Shown: positions 19,789 to 28,262, counted from the first letter of the stretch. The stretch: DNA of 64,000 nt from an uncultured Dialister sp. (GCA_900541485.1 UQJW01000007.1:29245-93244), one strand, 5' to 3'. Made by a program: numbers and translations. Notes: generated by a model not told the origin, from the sequence alone.

Positions 19789-19797
19789 ATTATACCA
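19789..19797 (-). promoter_or_regulatory. Extended -10 before miaB
   Basis: Minus-strand TGGTATAAT (hexamer 19789-19794), about 37 bp before the miaB GTG. No good -35 is seen. It would drive the miaB-mutS-mutL-miaA-hfq operon. Confidence 0.5.
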
Positions 19798-19892
19798 TAG
19801 TACATTCGAAAAAGAGGGCAACCTGAAAAGCGCTCTGCTCTCATAAATTGTCCTCATGATTATAGTCAACAGATTCTTCGAAAATTCTGATA

Positions 19893-19949
19893 CAAAAATA
19901 AATCCGGACTCCCTTTTCTGCAGAATCCTGCCAGATAAAGAGTCCGGAT
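19893..19949 (-). terminator. Terminator after tRNA-Lys
   Basis: A 10-bp perfect stem (19902-19911 with 19940-19949) encloses a smaller hairpin and is followed on the minus strand by TTATTTTTG. It starts about 10 bp past the tRNA-Lys 3' end. Confidence 0.8.
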
Positions 19950-19959
19950 AAAAATACTC

Positions 19960-20035
19960 TGGTGGATCATCAGGGGTTCGAACCCCGGACACCCTGATTA
20001 AGAGTCAGGTGCTCTGCCAACTGAGCTAATGATCC
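19960..20035 (-). tRNA. tRNA-Lys (anticodon CUU)
   Basis: The 76-nt minus-strand sequence folds into a full cloverleaf: acceptor GGATCAT/ATGATCC, D arm GCTC/GAGC, anticodon stem CCTGA/TCAGG with loop CTCTTAA, T stem CGGGG/CCCTG and an encoded 3' CCA. Anticodon CTT reads AAG. It has its own consensus promoter and terminator. Confidence 0.97.
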
Positions 20036-20049
20036 ATTCAACGAAAAAC

Positions 20050-20078
20050 ATTATATCATCGAGATTATGTATTGTCAA
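20050..20078 (-). promoter_or_regulatory. Consensus promoter of tRNA-Lys
   Basis: Minus-strand TTGACA (20073-20078), 17-bp spacer, TATAAT (20050-20055): a perfect sigma-A match ending about 14 bp before the tRNA. Confidence 0.92.
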
Positions 20079-20126
20079 ACACTTTTTAGTCGGGCAATCT
20101 AAAAATAAATCTGTATTTTCTCCCCC

Positions 20127-20372
20127 TTAATAATGAATACCGTATTTGGATTTTAATCCATTGATGTCATCCCGCATTTCCTCATTACATCTGTCTATCG
20201 CAGCTTTTAAATTGGGCGTTTTTCTTTCTGTCAAAAGTTTCTTTTTTGCACTGGCCAATTTATAAATCCGAGCTAATTCTTTTTTATAATTACCCATCAA
20301 CGCTTCCAAATCTTGTTCGGTAAAATCGTCTGTTTCCAAACTCTCCGGTTGATTCTTTTTTACTTCTTTCAT
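20127..20372 (-). CDS. Small hypothetical protein, helical and charged
   Basis: An 81-aa reading frame with an AGGAGGAG ribosome site close before its ATG. The protein is highly charged, rich in Lys and Glu, has no Cys and no membrane segment, and is predicted by eye to be mostly alpha-helical with coiled-coil character. I do not recognise the family. It sits alone between tRNA-Lys and a divergent tRNA-Arg. The clear ribosome site argues that it is a real gene. Confidence 0.65.
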   Translation of the reverse strand: MKEVKKNQPESLETDDFTEQDLEALMGNYKKELARIYKLASAKKKLLTERKTPNLKAAIDRCNEEMRDDINGLKSKYGIHY

Positions 20373-20421
20373 GTCTCCTCCTGTATGCTTGTATCACTGC
20401 AATTATAAAGTATTCGGGTAA

Positions 20422-20450
20422 TTGAGTATCCGGGTGTGATATGCTATAAT
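20422..20450 (+). promoter_or_regulatory. Promoter of tRNA-Arg
   Basis: TTGAGT (20422-20427), 17-bp spacer, TATAAT (20445-20450), 12 bp before the tRNA 5' end. Confidence 0.9.
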
Positions 20451-20462
20451 ATTTTCCGTTAG

Positions 20463-20537
20463 GCGCCTATAGCTCAGGGGATAGAGCACCAGTCTCCGGA
20501 ACTGGGAGCGAGAGTTCGAATCTCTCTAGGCGCTCCA
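20463..20537 (+). tRNA. tRNA-Arg (anticodon CCG)
   Basis: A 75-nt cloverleaf: acceptor GCGCCTA/TAGGCGC, D arm GCTC/GAGC, anticodon stem CCAGT/ACTGG with loop CTCCGGA, T stem GAGAG/CTCTC, discriminator T and encoded CCA. Anticodon CCG reads CGG. It has its own promoter and terminator and is one of the few plus-strand genes here. Confidence 0.97.
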
Positions 20538-20550
20538 TTTATATTTATAC

Positions 20551-20590
20551 AAACGGGTAATGGTAAATTTTCACCATTATCCGTTTTTTC
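20551..20590. terminator. Terminator between tRNA-Arg and hemW
   Basis: A 12-bp stem (ACGGGTAATGGT pairing with ACCATTATCCGT, one G-T pair) followed by a plus-strand T-run. It ends tRNA-Arg and may weakly serve the convergent hemW. Confidence 0.85.
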
Positions 20591-20597
20591 GTGGAAA

Positions 20598-21743
20598 CTA
20601 TTTGTCAAAAAGAAATTGTTCAAATACATAATTCCCTAACGCCGTACCTTTATAAGTCATAAAAATATGCTCCTCTGTTTCTTCAAGCAGTTTCTTTTCT
20701 ATTAATTTCTTTATAGTTTCATCATATATATCGTGTATATTCTTTTCATATCTCCTTTTGAATGCATTTTTATTTATCCCTTTTTTCATACGCAGTCCCA
20801 AGAAACAAAATTCTTCCATTTCTTCTTTTTCTGAAAGCACCGTTATCTCTTGCGGCACCTGATGATTAACGGTAAGTTCCTTTTCGTAAAAATGCACACC
20901 CGGCAGATTTTCAATCCTTTTCTTGCCAATCCGTGAGCAGGCGGACGGACCGAAGCCTAAATAATCATCAAGCTTCCAATATTTCCGGTTATGCCTGGAT
21001 TCGTATTTTTTCCTTGCAAAGCTGGATATTTCATATCTTTCAAAGCCATAATGTGGCAGTATGCGACACATATCCTGATACATTTCCCAGCTTTCATTTT
21101 CTGTCGGGCGTTGAAGTATTCCTTTTTCCGCCAACTGGGCGAATCTGGTTTTGGGTTCAATAATCAGACTATAAATAGACATGTGCACAATAGGAAGATG
21201 TACTGCCCATTTTAAAGTATTCTCAAAGCTTCTTACACTTTGCCCCGGCAGCTCACTCATCAGGTCTATACTGATGTTTCTGTAGCCTTTGCGAAATGCC
21301 CGCTTAACAGCACGCTCCGCTCCTGCAGCGGAATGATTTCTTCCTATCTGCTTTAATAGCCGGTCATGATTATTCTGTACCCCCACTGAGATTCTGTTTA
21401 TTCCCATCTCTAATGTTTTTTCTATATATTCGTCATCCATATCTGATGGATTCATTTCCATCGTAATTTCCGCATCTTCAGAAATATCAAAAGATTCTTT
21501 TATCGCCTGTACAATATTTTTCAACCGGTTTACCGATAAAGAAGACGGAGTCCCGCCCCCAAAATAGAGGGTATCACATTTCCGTTCTTTGAAACCTCGG
21601 CTTTTGATTTCTATTTCTTTTATCAGTGCCGATATAAACCGGTCATTTGGGATTTGTGCTACAGAATAAAAGCCGCAATAATTACAGCGGCTTTTGCAAA
21701 ACGGTATATGTACATACAGACCGAGATTTTTGTTACTATCCAT
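20598..21743 (-). CDS. hemW: Radical SAM heme chaperone HemW
   Basis: A 381-aa HemN-like radical SAM protein. The N-terminal CxxxCxxC cluster motif lies in [11 protein letters not shown]. The next Cys after the motif position is replaced by the GFYS context seen in HemW, not the CxxxCxxCxC of true HemN. HemW proteins insert heme rather than oxidise coproporphyrinogen, though many are mis-annotated as HemN. The gene overlaps the end of lepA by 8 bp, a standard Firmicute pairing. There is no sign of heme synthesis genes nearby. Confidence 0.88.
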   Translation of the reverse strand: MDSNKNLGLYVHIPFCKSRCNYCGFYSVAQIPNDRFISALIKEIEIKSRGFKERKCDTLYFGGGTPSSLSVNRLKNIVQAIKESFDISEDAEITMEMNPSDMDDEYIEKTLEMGINRISVGVQNNHDRLLKQIGRNHSAAGAERAVKRAFRKGYRNISIDLMSELPGQSVRSFENTLKWAVHLPIVHMSIYSLIIEPKTRFAQLAEKGILQRPTENESWEMYQDMCRILPHYGFERYEISSFARKKYESRHNRKYWKLDDYLGFGPSACSRIGKKRIENLPGVHFYEKELTVNHQVPQEITVLSEKEEMEEFCFLGLRMKKGINKNAFKRRYEKNIHDIYDETIKKLIEKKLLEETEEHIFMTYKGTALGNYVFEQFLFDK

Positions 21744-23529
21744 CTTTTAATACCGCCATAAATGCTTCTTGGGGAATTTCAACACTACCTACCTGTTTCA
21801 TCCGCTTTTTCCCTTCTTTTTGTTTTTCAAGAAGCTTCTTTTTGCGGCTGACATCTCCGCCGTAACATTTGGCTAATACGTCCTTTTTATAGGCTTTAAT
21901 CGTTTCTCTTGCAATAATCTTACTTCCTACGGCAGCCTGAATAGGTACTTCAAACTGTTGTCTCGGAATGATTTCTTTTAACCGGAGTGCCAAAGTTCTC
22001 CCTCTGGATGCGGCATTACTTTTATGAACAATCACAGAAAGAGCATCAATTAAGTCACCGTTCATCAAAATATCCAGCTTGACTGCCTCTGTCTTCTGAT
22101 ATCCGCTCAATTGATAATCTAAAGAGGCATACCCCTTGGTAGCAGACTTTAATTTATCAAAAAAGTCAAAAATAATTTCTGCCAACGGCACTTTATAGGA
22201 TAAGTCAACTCTTGTTTCATCCAAATAAGTCATCGTTTGGAATTCGCCACGGCGATTCTGTACAAGCTCCATGACATTTCCGACCATATCGGAGGGAACC
22301 AGGATTTCTACTTTTGCAACAGGTTCTTCGATATGTTCAATTTTTGTCATAGGTGGTAATTTCGCGGGATTATCTACAGTAATCATTTCTCCGTCCGTCT
22401 GGTATACATGATAGATAACAGACGGTGCTGTGGTAATCAATTTTAAATTGTACTCTCTTTCCAAGCGCTCCTGTATGACATCCATATGAAGTAACCCTAA
22501 AAAGCCACAACGAAAACCAAATCCTAATGCTTGCGATGTTTCCGGCATGTATTCCAAAGCCGCATCATTCAATTGCAACTTTTCAAGAGCTGTTTTAAGT
22601 TGATCATAATCTTTACTTTCAATCGGATACAGTCCGCAAAATACCATTGGTAAAGCTTTTCTGTATCCCGGTAATGCTTTCTCTGCACTGTTTTCTGCTG
22701 ATGTAATCGTATCTCCGACTGCACAGTCACCTACTGTCTTTATGCTGGCTGCTATATATCCGACCGAACCGCAGGGCAAGACATCACAAGTTTTCGGAAG
22801 CGGAGTAAAATATCCCACCTCTGTCACAGTGTAAACTTTGCCGGTTGACATCATTTTTATATTCATGCCCGTTTTTACTTCCCCATCCATAACACGGACA
22901 TAGGCAATAGCCCCTTTATAAGAATCGAAAATCGAATCAAAAATAAGGCACCGTAAAGGAGAATCTGAATGATCTTCCGGAGGAGGCACCATCTCTACAA
23001 TCTTTTTTAGTACTTCCTCCACATTTTCTCCTGTTTTTGCACTGACGGGAACTGCTTCAGACATATCCAGTCCGATTACATTTTCCACTTCAGTTTTTAC
23101 TCTATCAATATCGGCACTCGGTAAATCAATTTTGTTAATTACCGGGATAATTTCCAAATTATTGTCTATTGCCAGATAAACATTCGCCAGAGTTTGTGCC
23201 TGCACCCCTTGCGTAGCATCTACAATTAATATGGCACCTTCGCAGGCCGAAAGACTCCGTGACACTTCATAATTAAAGTCCACGTGCCCCGGGGTATCTA
23301 TCAAATTTAATTCATAAACTTCTCCCTCATAAGTATACATCAAACGGGCAGACTGTTCCTTAATAGTAATTCCTCTTTCTCGTTCCAATTCCATGGTGTC
23401 GAGAATCTGTGCTTCCATATCTCTTTTCTGGACAGTTCCCGTCATCTCAATTAGCCGGTCTGCCAGTGTAGATTTCCCATGATCGATATGGGCTATAATA
23501 GAAAAGTTTCTAATATGCTTCGTGTCCAT
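21736..23529 (-). CDS. lepA: Elongation factor 4 (LepA), back-translocating GTPase
   Basis: Translational GTPase of 597 aa that acts on stalled or misassembled ribosomes. The GTP-binding motifs are AHIDHGKST (G1), DTPGHVDF (G3) and NKID (G4). The C-terminal region carries the LepA-specific signature and a basic tail. The ATG start has an AGGAG site upstream. It leads a two-gene unit with hemW, whose reading frame overlaps its last codons. Confidence 0.97.
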   Translation of the reverse strand: MDTKHIRNFSIIAHIDHGKSTLADRLIEMTGTVQKRDMEAQILDTMELERERGITIKEQSARLMYTYEGEVYELNLIDTPGHVDFNYEVSRSLSACEGAILIVDATQGVQAQTLANVYLAIDNNLEIIPVINKIDLPSADIDRVKTEVENVIGLDMSEAVPVSAKTGENVEEVLKKIVEMVPPPEDHSDSPLRCLIFDSIFDSYKGAIAYVRVMDGEVKTGMNIKMMSTGKVYTVTEVGYFTPLPKTCDVLPCGSVGYIAASIKTVGDCAVGDTITSAENSAEKALPGYRKALPMVFCGLYPIESKDYDQLKTALEKLQLNDAALEYMPETSQALGFGFRCGFLGLLHMDVIQERLEREYNLKLITTAPSVIYHVYQTDGEMITVDNPAKLPPMTKIEHIEEPVAKVEILVPSDMVGNVMELVQNRRGEFQTMTYLDETRVDLSYKVPLAEIIFDFFDKLKSATKGYASLDYQLSGYQKTEAVKLDILMNGDLIDALSVIVHKSNAASRGRTLALRLKEIIPRQQFEVPIQAAVGSKIIARETIKAYKKDVLAKCYGGDVSRKKKLLEKQKEGKKRMKQVGSVEIPQEAFMAVLKDG

Positions 23530-23595
23530 TAAAGTCTCCTGGTCTCATAGTTTATCGCACTTAAGTTTATATAATTAACCTTATATACTGTTTGC

Positions 23596-23604
23596 ATTAT
23601 ATCA
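23596..23604 (-). promoter_or_regulatory. Extended -10 before lepA
   Basis: Minus-strand TGATATAAT (hexamer 23596-23601), about 67 bp before lepA. The -35 region is poor. Confidence 0.5.
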
Positions 23605-23641
23605 GAAAACAAGCAGATAACGAAAACAAAACGTTTTCTCC

Positions 23642-24529
23642 TTATTTTTCTTTAAAACAGGCAGGTATCACTATTGCCGAAATGACTAGAAATATACCGC
23701 CCATTTCCACAATTCCGAAAGTCGTTCCAAAAATAAAATAAGAAGCAATAACAGAAATTGCCGGCTCTACAGCGGCAGTCACGGATGCCTGGGACTCGCT
23801 AAGCCAAGCCAATCCGGCATTATAGCAAATAAATGCAATCACCGTTCCACATATAATAATCATAAACAAATCAAAAATTACGTCTTTTTCAAAAAAGGCG
23901 GAAATATCTGTTACAGGATCAATAATATACCCTGAAATCCCACCCAAAAGCATAGCAAACATAAGCAAGAAAGAATTATTCAGCGTAACCATAAGTCTTT
24001 TCGGGTATATGGCACAGAATGCAAAAAATGTAGCAGAAATCAAGCTGTAACAGACACATTTAGCCGGCACGGAAAGACGGTTGATATTTCCTCCCGATAC
24101 TAATAAATACACCCCTGTAATGGCCAATACTACCGATAAACAATCACCTTTCCCGGGGATTCTTTTATTTCGGAAGGACAGCCAACAAATAACAAGGGCC
24201 GGGCAAATGTATTGCATCACTGTTGCCGCCGCTGCATTTCCTGCTCTAATCCCCATAAAATAGGCATGTTGCATAATCATAATTCCCAATCCGTAGAAAA
24301 AGACCCCTCTCCATAGCTTTGGGTTTCTATACAAAAGCAATATATCGCTTTTTAAAGATCCCCGCATAGCCAGTCCGACAGCTATAACTCCCGCTGTCGC
24401 AAGCATACGAAAAACAGTCAAATCCATGGCGGTATGCGGATTATGCATTAAAAAATGTTCCGCAGCCAATCCGCTGCCTGCCCACATGGCTCCTGCAATG
24501 ACAACAAAACCGATAGCAAATAAATTCAC
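23642..24529 (-). CDS. EamA/DMT-family transporter
   Basis: Membrane protein of about 295 aa with ten hydrophobic segments in two repeated halves, the layout of drug/metabolite (EamA) exporters. I start it at GTG 24529, which has AAGAGG six bases upstream. A longer in-frame GTG at 24586 would start almost inside the tRNA terminator and has no ribosome site. The substrate is unknown. Before the integrative element arrived, the tRNA-Val gene would have been its direct upstream neighbour. Confidence 0.85.
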   Translation of the reverse strand: MNLFAIGFVVIAGAMWAGSGLAAEHFLMHNPHTAMDLTVFRMLATAGVIAVGLAMRGSLKSDILLLYRNPKLWRGVFFYGLGIMIMQHAYFMGIRAGNAAAATVMQYICPALVICWLSFRNKRIPGKGDCLSVVLAITGVYLLVSGGNINRLSVPAKCVCYSLISATFFAFCAIYPKRLMVTLNNSFLLMFAMLLGGISGYIIDPVTDISAFFEKDVIFDLFMIIICGTVIAFICYNAGLAWLSESQASVTAAVEPAISVIASYFIFGTTFGIVEMGGIFLVISAIVIPACFKEK

Positions 24530-24590
24530 GATAAACCTCTTAATCTTGAATTGTATTTTAATAGAATAACCCTTTTGCAATTTCACTAAA

Positions 24591-24620
24591 GATAAAAACT
24601 GCTTCTACGGAAGCAGTTTT
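24591..24620 (-). terminator. Original tRNA-Val terminator, now cut off from the tRNA
   Basis: A perfect 11-bp stem (24595-24605 with 24610-24620), 4-nt loop, and T-run on the minus strand. It ends four bases from the left att repeat. It would have terminated tRNA-Val in the empty site, but is now about 3.6 kb from the intact tRNA. Confidence 0.85.
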
Positions 24621-24623
24621 GGT

Positions 24624-24672
24624 CTGGTGGGGCTAAACGGATTCGAACCATTGACCTCTTCGATGTCAACGA
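24624..24672. repeat. attL: 49-bp copy of the tRNA-Val 3' half
   Basis: Identical over 49 bp to 28263-28311 and diverging at the next base on each side. It runs from one base past the tRNA CCA end to the anticodon stem, so it is a truncated tRNA remnant left by integration. Confidence 0.93.
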
Positions 24673-24697
24673 TAATATCATTTTCACTTTAGGTATG

Positions 24698-24722
24698 GTG
24701 CTATGTAATAGATACGTTCATA
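24698..24722. repeat. 25-bp inverted match to the integrase leader
   Basis: Its reverse complement matches 26964-26988 at 24 of 25 positions. It lies 26 bp inside attL. Possible arm-type recombinase binding site. Confidence 0.6.
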
Positions 24723-25100
24723 TCCCCTATTTACTGCTTTTATGATGTAGTTTTATTTGTGTTTCTTATGTATCAGTCTTAAGAAATTGAAATAAGATTG
24801 CGTCTAATAGTATAACAAAATGAAATAAAGCGGAAGAGAGAAGATTAAATTAAAATAGATATGTCGTATTGGGTTTTCATGGCTTATCAATGATACATTA
24901 TCGTTTAAGCTATACACCCCTCTTAAAAACGATTTAAACACCGTTTTTGAACATTCTCATTTAAAATAGATTAATTGATAACGTAAAGCCCCCTGACGGG
25001 CTACATCATCAGAGGGCTATAAAAGGAGAACAGGGGTTATGGCTTTTCTCTAATTATTATAACAGAACATATGTACTGGTACAAGAGTTTTGTGTGTGCA

Positions 25101-25320
25101 TGTGTCACTATGTGTGTACATGTGTCACTTTGTATGTACTTGTGTCACTATGTGTGCGTATGTGTCACTTTGTATGTACTTATGTCACTATGTGTGCATA
25201 TGTGTCAGTATGTGTGCGTATGTATCACTATGTATTTACATATATCACTTTGTATATACTTGTGTCACTTTGTATGTACATGTGTCAGTATGTGTGTATA
25301 TGTGTAACACTGTGTATACA
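25101..25320. repeat. Eleven tandem 20-bp iteron-like repeats
   Basis: Eleven units in exact 20-bp register follow the consensus TGTGTCACTWTGTRTGYAYW; the TGTCA core is kept in most units. There are no spacers, and the last unit is the most divergent. The period is close to two helical turns, so a bound protein would sit on one face of the DNA, as with plasmid iterons. Three overlapping Cys/Val-rich reading frames across it are by-products of the repeat. Confidence 0.88.
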
Positions 25321-25586
25321 TACCACCCTTTTTATTATTATTAATACCTATGGGGGTATATGTATATTTGTCTCCCCTTTTCTAAAAACATCTGTAAAAT
25401 TTTGTGAACGCTTATTTAATATATTTTATTGTTCTGTTTTCCCCGTGTCCCCTCTTTATTGGGGGTCTTTATTTTATTGGCAATGAACAATGTTTTTATG
25501 ATTCGTTCTGTATTCCGTGTAAGCATTAGCTATGAAAGTATGAGTAAAGCCCTACGGGGTTAGAGCATAAAGCTATGTCACACAGG

Positions 25587-25628
25587 GGGTTATTGAGACA
25601 GATATATATGTCATGGGTTATTGAGACA
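25587..25628. repeat. Two direct repeats GGGTTATTGAGACA upstream of the 315-aa gene
   Basis: Perfect 14-bp copies at 25587-25600 and 25615-25628, 28 bp apart. TGTCA motifs like the iteron core lie beside them (about 25577-25581 and 25610-25614). Their position before the gene suggests an operator. Confidence 0.6.
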
Positions 25629-25705
25629 CTCAAGCGATAGAAAGACATGGTATTTTTCCTTATTCCCTATTCATTATTCATTATTTGAAAGGAGACACAG
25701 CTATT

Positions 25706-26653
25706 ATGGGTAATCGTAAACATTGGGCTACTTGTCTATTACTACCCTTTTCACATGGGGTCATTGTGAGGGGTAAAACATGGGAAAAAGACAAAGGGGG
25801 TAACAACATCAATAAATCACCACCACTAACACCGTTAGAGCAGACACAGCATGAGTACAGATATAAACGGTGGACTGCTGAAAGAAAAAGAGATAAGAAA
25901 ATGGCTTATAAAGAGGCTTTGAAGTTAGAAAAGATTGGAGATGTAGACAGAGTGAGAGAATACTGTACACGGAACAATGCAGGTATTAGACATATTGCTA
26001 CGTTTTATAACCTCGCTAAATATGGAGAAGACAATGGTAAATGTGTTTGTATCTGTTCTTTTGTAAAGCGAATATCACTGTTTGAAGTTAAAAAAGAATG
26101 GTCAACTATTTCTAAATGGTGCGGTAAAAACATTAATGATGAGAGCGTGTGTGCTTTGTCTATTGGTGCAGGGTCTAACGGTTGGTATGGTATAAGGTTT
26201 ATATGTGTGGGTGAACAAGAGCAGGTATTTAATAGGTTATGTAAGGTTTGGGGTTACTTGATTAGAAAAAGACAATGGAAAAGTAAGGCGGTACATATGA
26301 CCGATGAGACAGTACCTATGCTTGACCATTATTTAGGTGGTAATGATTGGGCTGATTGGTGGGAAAAGATGATACCCGAAGTGTGGGCTTTGTATAAGGC
26401 GTCTTTGTTATTTGGTCATAGGACTTTTAAGAGTGAGGGTGCTAAAACTATATTAGAACAGAGGGCTAAGAGAGTTACTGCTACTGCTTCATCTTGTGTC
26501 TATGATACTCAATGTTATAAGGGGGCTACAGCAGGTAATGCTTTATGTGAGGTTGGTATGCATGGTGATTATGTAAATGAGGCTTGTCCTTTACTTGATG
26601 AGGGGGCAGACAATGAGGGTGAATTTTATTCTGATGATGATGAAGAGTTTTAA
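25706..26653 (+). CDS. Unrecognised 315-aa protein of the element (candidate replication initiator)
   Basis: I do not recognise this protein. The ATG at 25706 follows AAAGGAG at 25688-25694, so the upstream TTG at 25685 is unlikely. The N-terminal third is basic and helical (many Arg/Lys/Glu). The middle has Cys-rich and Trp-rich strand-like segments (CVCICSF, GWYGIRFICVG, WADWWEK), and the last 20 residues are very acidic (SDDDEEF end). I see no HUH motif, Walker motif or obvious HTH. It is the only non-integrase gene and lies just past the iteron array. Replication initiation is therefore the leading guess, made from position alone. Confidence 0.75.
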   Translation: MGNRKHWATCLLLPFSHGVIVRGKTWEKDKGGNNINKSPPLTPLEQTQHEYRYKRWTAERKRDKKMAYKEALKLEKIGDVDRVREYCTRNNAGIRHIATFYNLAKYGEDNGKCVCICSFVKRISLFEVKKEWSTISKWCGKNINDESVCALSIGAGSNGWYGIRFICVGEQEQVFNRLCKVWGYLIRKRQWKSKAVHMTDETVPMLDHYLGGNDWADWWEKMIPEVWALYKASLLFGHRTFKSEGAKTILEQRAKRVTATASSCVYDTQCYKGATAGNALCEVGMHGDYVNEACPLLDEGADNEGEFYSDDDEEF

Positions 26654-26660
26654 TGTTTCA

Positions 26661-26903
26661 TGAGTATTGTTTCACGGTAAGCCCTGCGGGTTTTAGTTCC
26701 CGTATTTTATCACTTTTTTATCATTAGAAAATGTCAATCTATAACCTTTAAATTTGTTAGTGTTTATGCGGGGTTTGGAGAAAAAAGGGGCAAATAGCGT
26801 ATGGATATTTTTTATACATAGAATTTTTACCCCCGTTTAAATCAAAATTGACGATATAAAAATTATCAATAACTAAATATTTTTGAGTATGTTTCACGAT
26901 AAG
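26661..26903. repeat. Repeated TGAGTAT-GTTTCACGRTAAG motif in the 364-bp gap
   Basis: The motif occurs at 26661-26681 and 26884-26903, differing by one inserted T and one substitution. Each copy runs straight into a hairpin. The rest of this gap (26654-27017) is AT-rich, with no gene seen. Confidence 0.6.
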
Positions 26904-26928
26904 TCTCTCTAATTTGAGGGGCTTTTTT
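26902..26928 (+). terminator. Terminator downstream of the 315-aa gene
   Basis: An 8-bp stem with G-T pairs (26902-26909 with 26916-26923), 6-nt loop and a T-run. It follows the second copy of the repeated motif. Confidence 0.65.
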
Positions 26929-26943
26929 CTTTACTTTTTTATC

Positions 26944-26994
26944 AGTGCTATGTATTATGTGCGTATGAACGTAACTATTACATAGCACTTTTTT
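26944..26994 (+). terminator. Terminator or attenuator in the integrase leader
   Basis: A perfect 11-bp stem (26944-26954 with 26979-26989), 24-nt loop, then TTTTTT, ending only 24 bp before the integrase ATG. Its right arm and loop form the 25-bp sequence that recurs inverted near attL. Confidence 0.75.
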
Positions 26995-27017
26995 CATTTA
27001 TGAGGAAAGGCTACAAC

Positions 27018-28175
27018 ATGAGTAATAGTAATAACGTTATCTTATTTGACAACTACATACATACACCATTAACACAGGCACAGGCTGATTTAGAGGCTAA
27101 AACTGTATCACAGCTTGTATCAACGGTAATAGAGAAAGACAAACAATTAGCAGAGAAAGACAAACAGATAGCAGAGAAAGAGAAACAGATACAGGCACTA
27201 CAGCAAGAGAAGATACGGACACCCCACCCCTTTATAGCTGAATTAAGACAATGGCTTAAGAGAAAAAAGGCAACAAAAGAAATTAGAGTAACGTCATATG
27301 ATAAGTGCATGACAATTATAAGAGTGCATATTGCCCCGTTCTTTAATGCAAGAGACAAAGAGTTAGATACAGCTGATGTTACCTATAAAATGCTACAGGA
27401 ATTTATAGCCGTTGTGAGAGAAAAGGGAAAAGACGCTACCATTAGAGAAGCAATAAGAACAATTATAAAACCGTTTCTAAATGAGATGTACTCACAGCAA
27501 CTTATTCCCCGTAATGTGGCAAGCGGTATAAAGCTACGGAACTTGAAGAAAGCAGACAAAAGGGCTATCACGTTTGAGGAGATAGAGAAATTAAGCCCTG
27601 TAGCTAAAGAAATGACACCGTATCAATGGATAGCTATTCCCCTACTCACTTATACAGGTATGAGAAAAGAGGAATTATTAGCCTTGACATGGGACGATAT
27701 AGACATGGATAAAAAGGTTCTCTATATCCATAAGACTAATACTACGTCAAGTGCAAAGAGAATATCTATTGAAGAACGGACAAAGACAGAGAGCGGGAAA
27801 CGACAACTCACAATATCTGACCCCTTATATGATGCCTTAAAATTACACCGTGACACACTACAGATAAAGGGTAGTCATTGGATTATTAGACAGCTAAGAA
27901 ATGATAAACCGATGAATACAAATAACTTTAGCCGTACTTTTAGGGATTGGAGAGAACGGGCAGGGATAAAACCTGATGTATCGTGTCACTCTTTTAGGCA
28001 TTTATACGCTACTACATTAGCTGAACTGGAGACAGGGACTAATACTGCTATGATTTTGTTAGGACACAGCGACCCTCGCATGTATACTAAAGTCTATGCA
28101 GACAAAGAATTATTAGCAAAGACACAGGGTTTAAAAGATATTCAGAACCTTGTGGCTAAAAAAGTAGCAGGCTAA
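27018..28175 (+). CDS. int: Tyrosine recombinase (site-specific integrase)
   Basis: Phage-type integrase of 385 aa that would insert and excise the element at tRNA-Val. The ATG at 27018 follows GAGGAAAGG; an ATG at 27000 sits before that ribosome site and is unlikely. Residues 39-65 form a heptad-repeat coiled coil encoded by three 21-bp tandem repeats. A SAM-like core-binding domain spans about 70-155. The catalytic residues are visible: R216 (TGMRKEE), H324 and R327 (HSFRH), H350 (LGHSD) and the nucleophile Y360 (KVYAD). It lies 88 bp from the intact tRNA, the normal arrangement. Confidence 0.95.
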   Translation: MSNSNNVILFDNYIHTPLTQAQADLEAKTVSQLVSTVIEKDKQLAEKDKQIAEKEKQIQALQQEKIRTPHPFIAELRQWLKRKKATKEIRVTSYDKCMTIIRVHIAPFFNARDKELDTADVTYKMLQEFIAVVREKGKDATIREAIRTIIKPFLNEMYSQQLIPRNVASGIKLRNLKKADKRAITFEEIEKLSPVAKEMTPYQWIAIPLLTYTGMRKEELLALTWDDIDMDKKVLYIHKTNTTSSAKRISIEERTKTESGKRQLTISDPLYDALKLHRDTLQIKGSHWIIRQLRNDKPMNTNNFSRTFRDWRERAGIKPDVSCHSFRHLYATTLAELETGTNTAMILLGHSDPRMYTKVYADKELLAKTQGLKDIQNLVAKKVAG

Positions 28176-28183
28176 ATGTAAAT

Positions 28184-28211
28184 GAAAAAGTCGCTCCCCC
28201 TACAAGAGCGA
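28184..28211 (-). terminator. Element-borne terminator facing tRNA-Val
   Basis: A 7-bp GC-rich stem (28189-28195 with 28205-28211) followed by TTTTT on the minus strand. It lies 52 bp past the tRNA-Val 3' end and would replace the terminator separated by the insertion. It also shields int from antisense transcription. Confidence 0.75.
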
Positions 28212-28262
28212 CCATTTCACAGCTATAACATAGCTAATAGTAATAACGGTGGTATTACACCA

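Larger units (their letters stand above)
24673..25705. other. About 1 kb gene-free left arm of the element
   Basis: No convincing reading frame on either strand. From left to right it holds a 25-bp segment repeated inverted near the integrase gene (24698-24722), a hairpin of AGCCC-type arms near 24986-25017, the 20-bp repeat array (25101-25320), AT-rich DNA with an ATACC/GGTAT inverted repeat (about 25335-25365), and a pair of 14-bp direct repeats before the 315-aa gene. The composition suits a replication origin or control region. Confidence 0.6.

Noticed and set aside
24530-24586. Longer start of the EamA transporter
   Set aside because: No ribosome site; the GTG would sit in the tRNA-Val terminator region. 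GTG 24529 has AAGAGG.
25101-25320. CRISPR array
   Set aside because: Units are directly abutting with no unique spacers, are only 20 bp and imperfect, and no cas gene is near.
25071-25486. Three overlapping Cys/Val/Met-rich reading frames (78, 84 and 130 aa) over the repeat array
   Set aside because: All three frames are open only because the 20-bp repeat lacks stops; composition is repeat-driven and there is no ribosome site.
25706-26653. Rolling-circle HUH Rep or primase assignment
   Set aside because: No HUH pair, catalytic Tyr motif or primase metal motif could be seen, so only a positional guess is kept.
27000-27017. Upstream ATG start for int
   Set aside because: It lies before the GAGGAAAGG site that serves the ATG at 27018.
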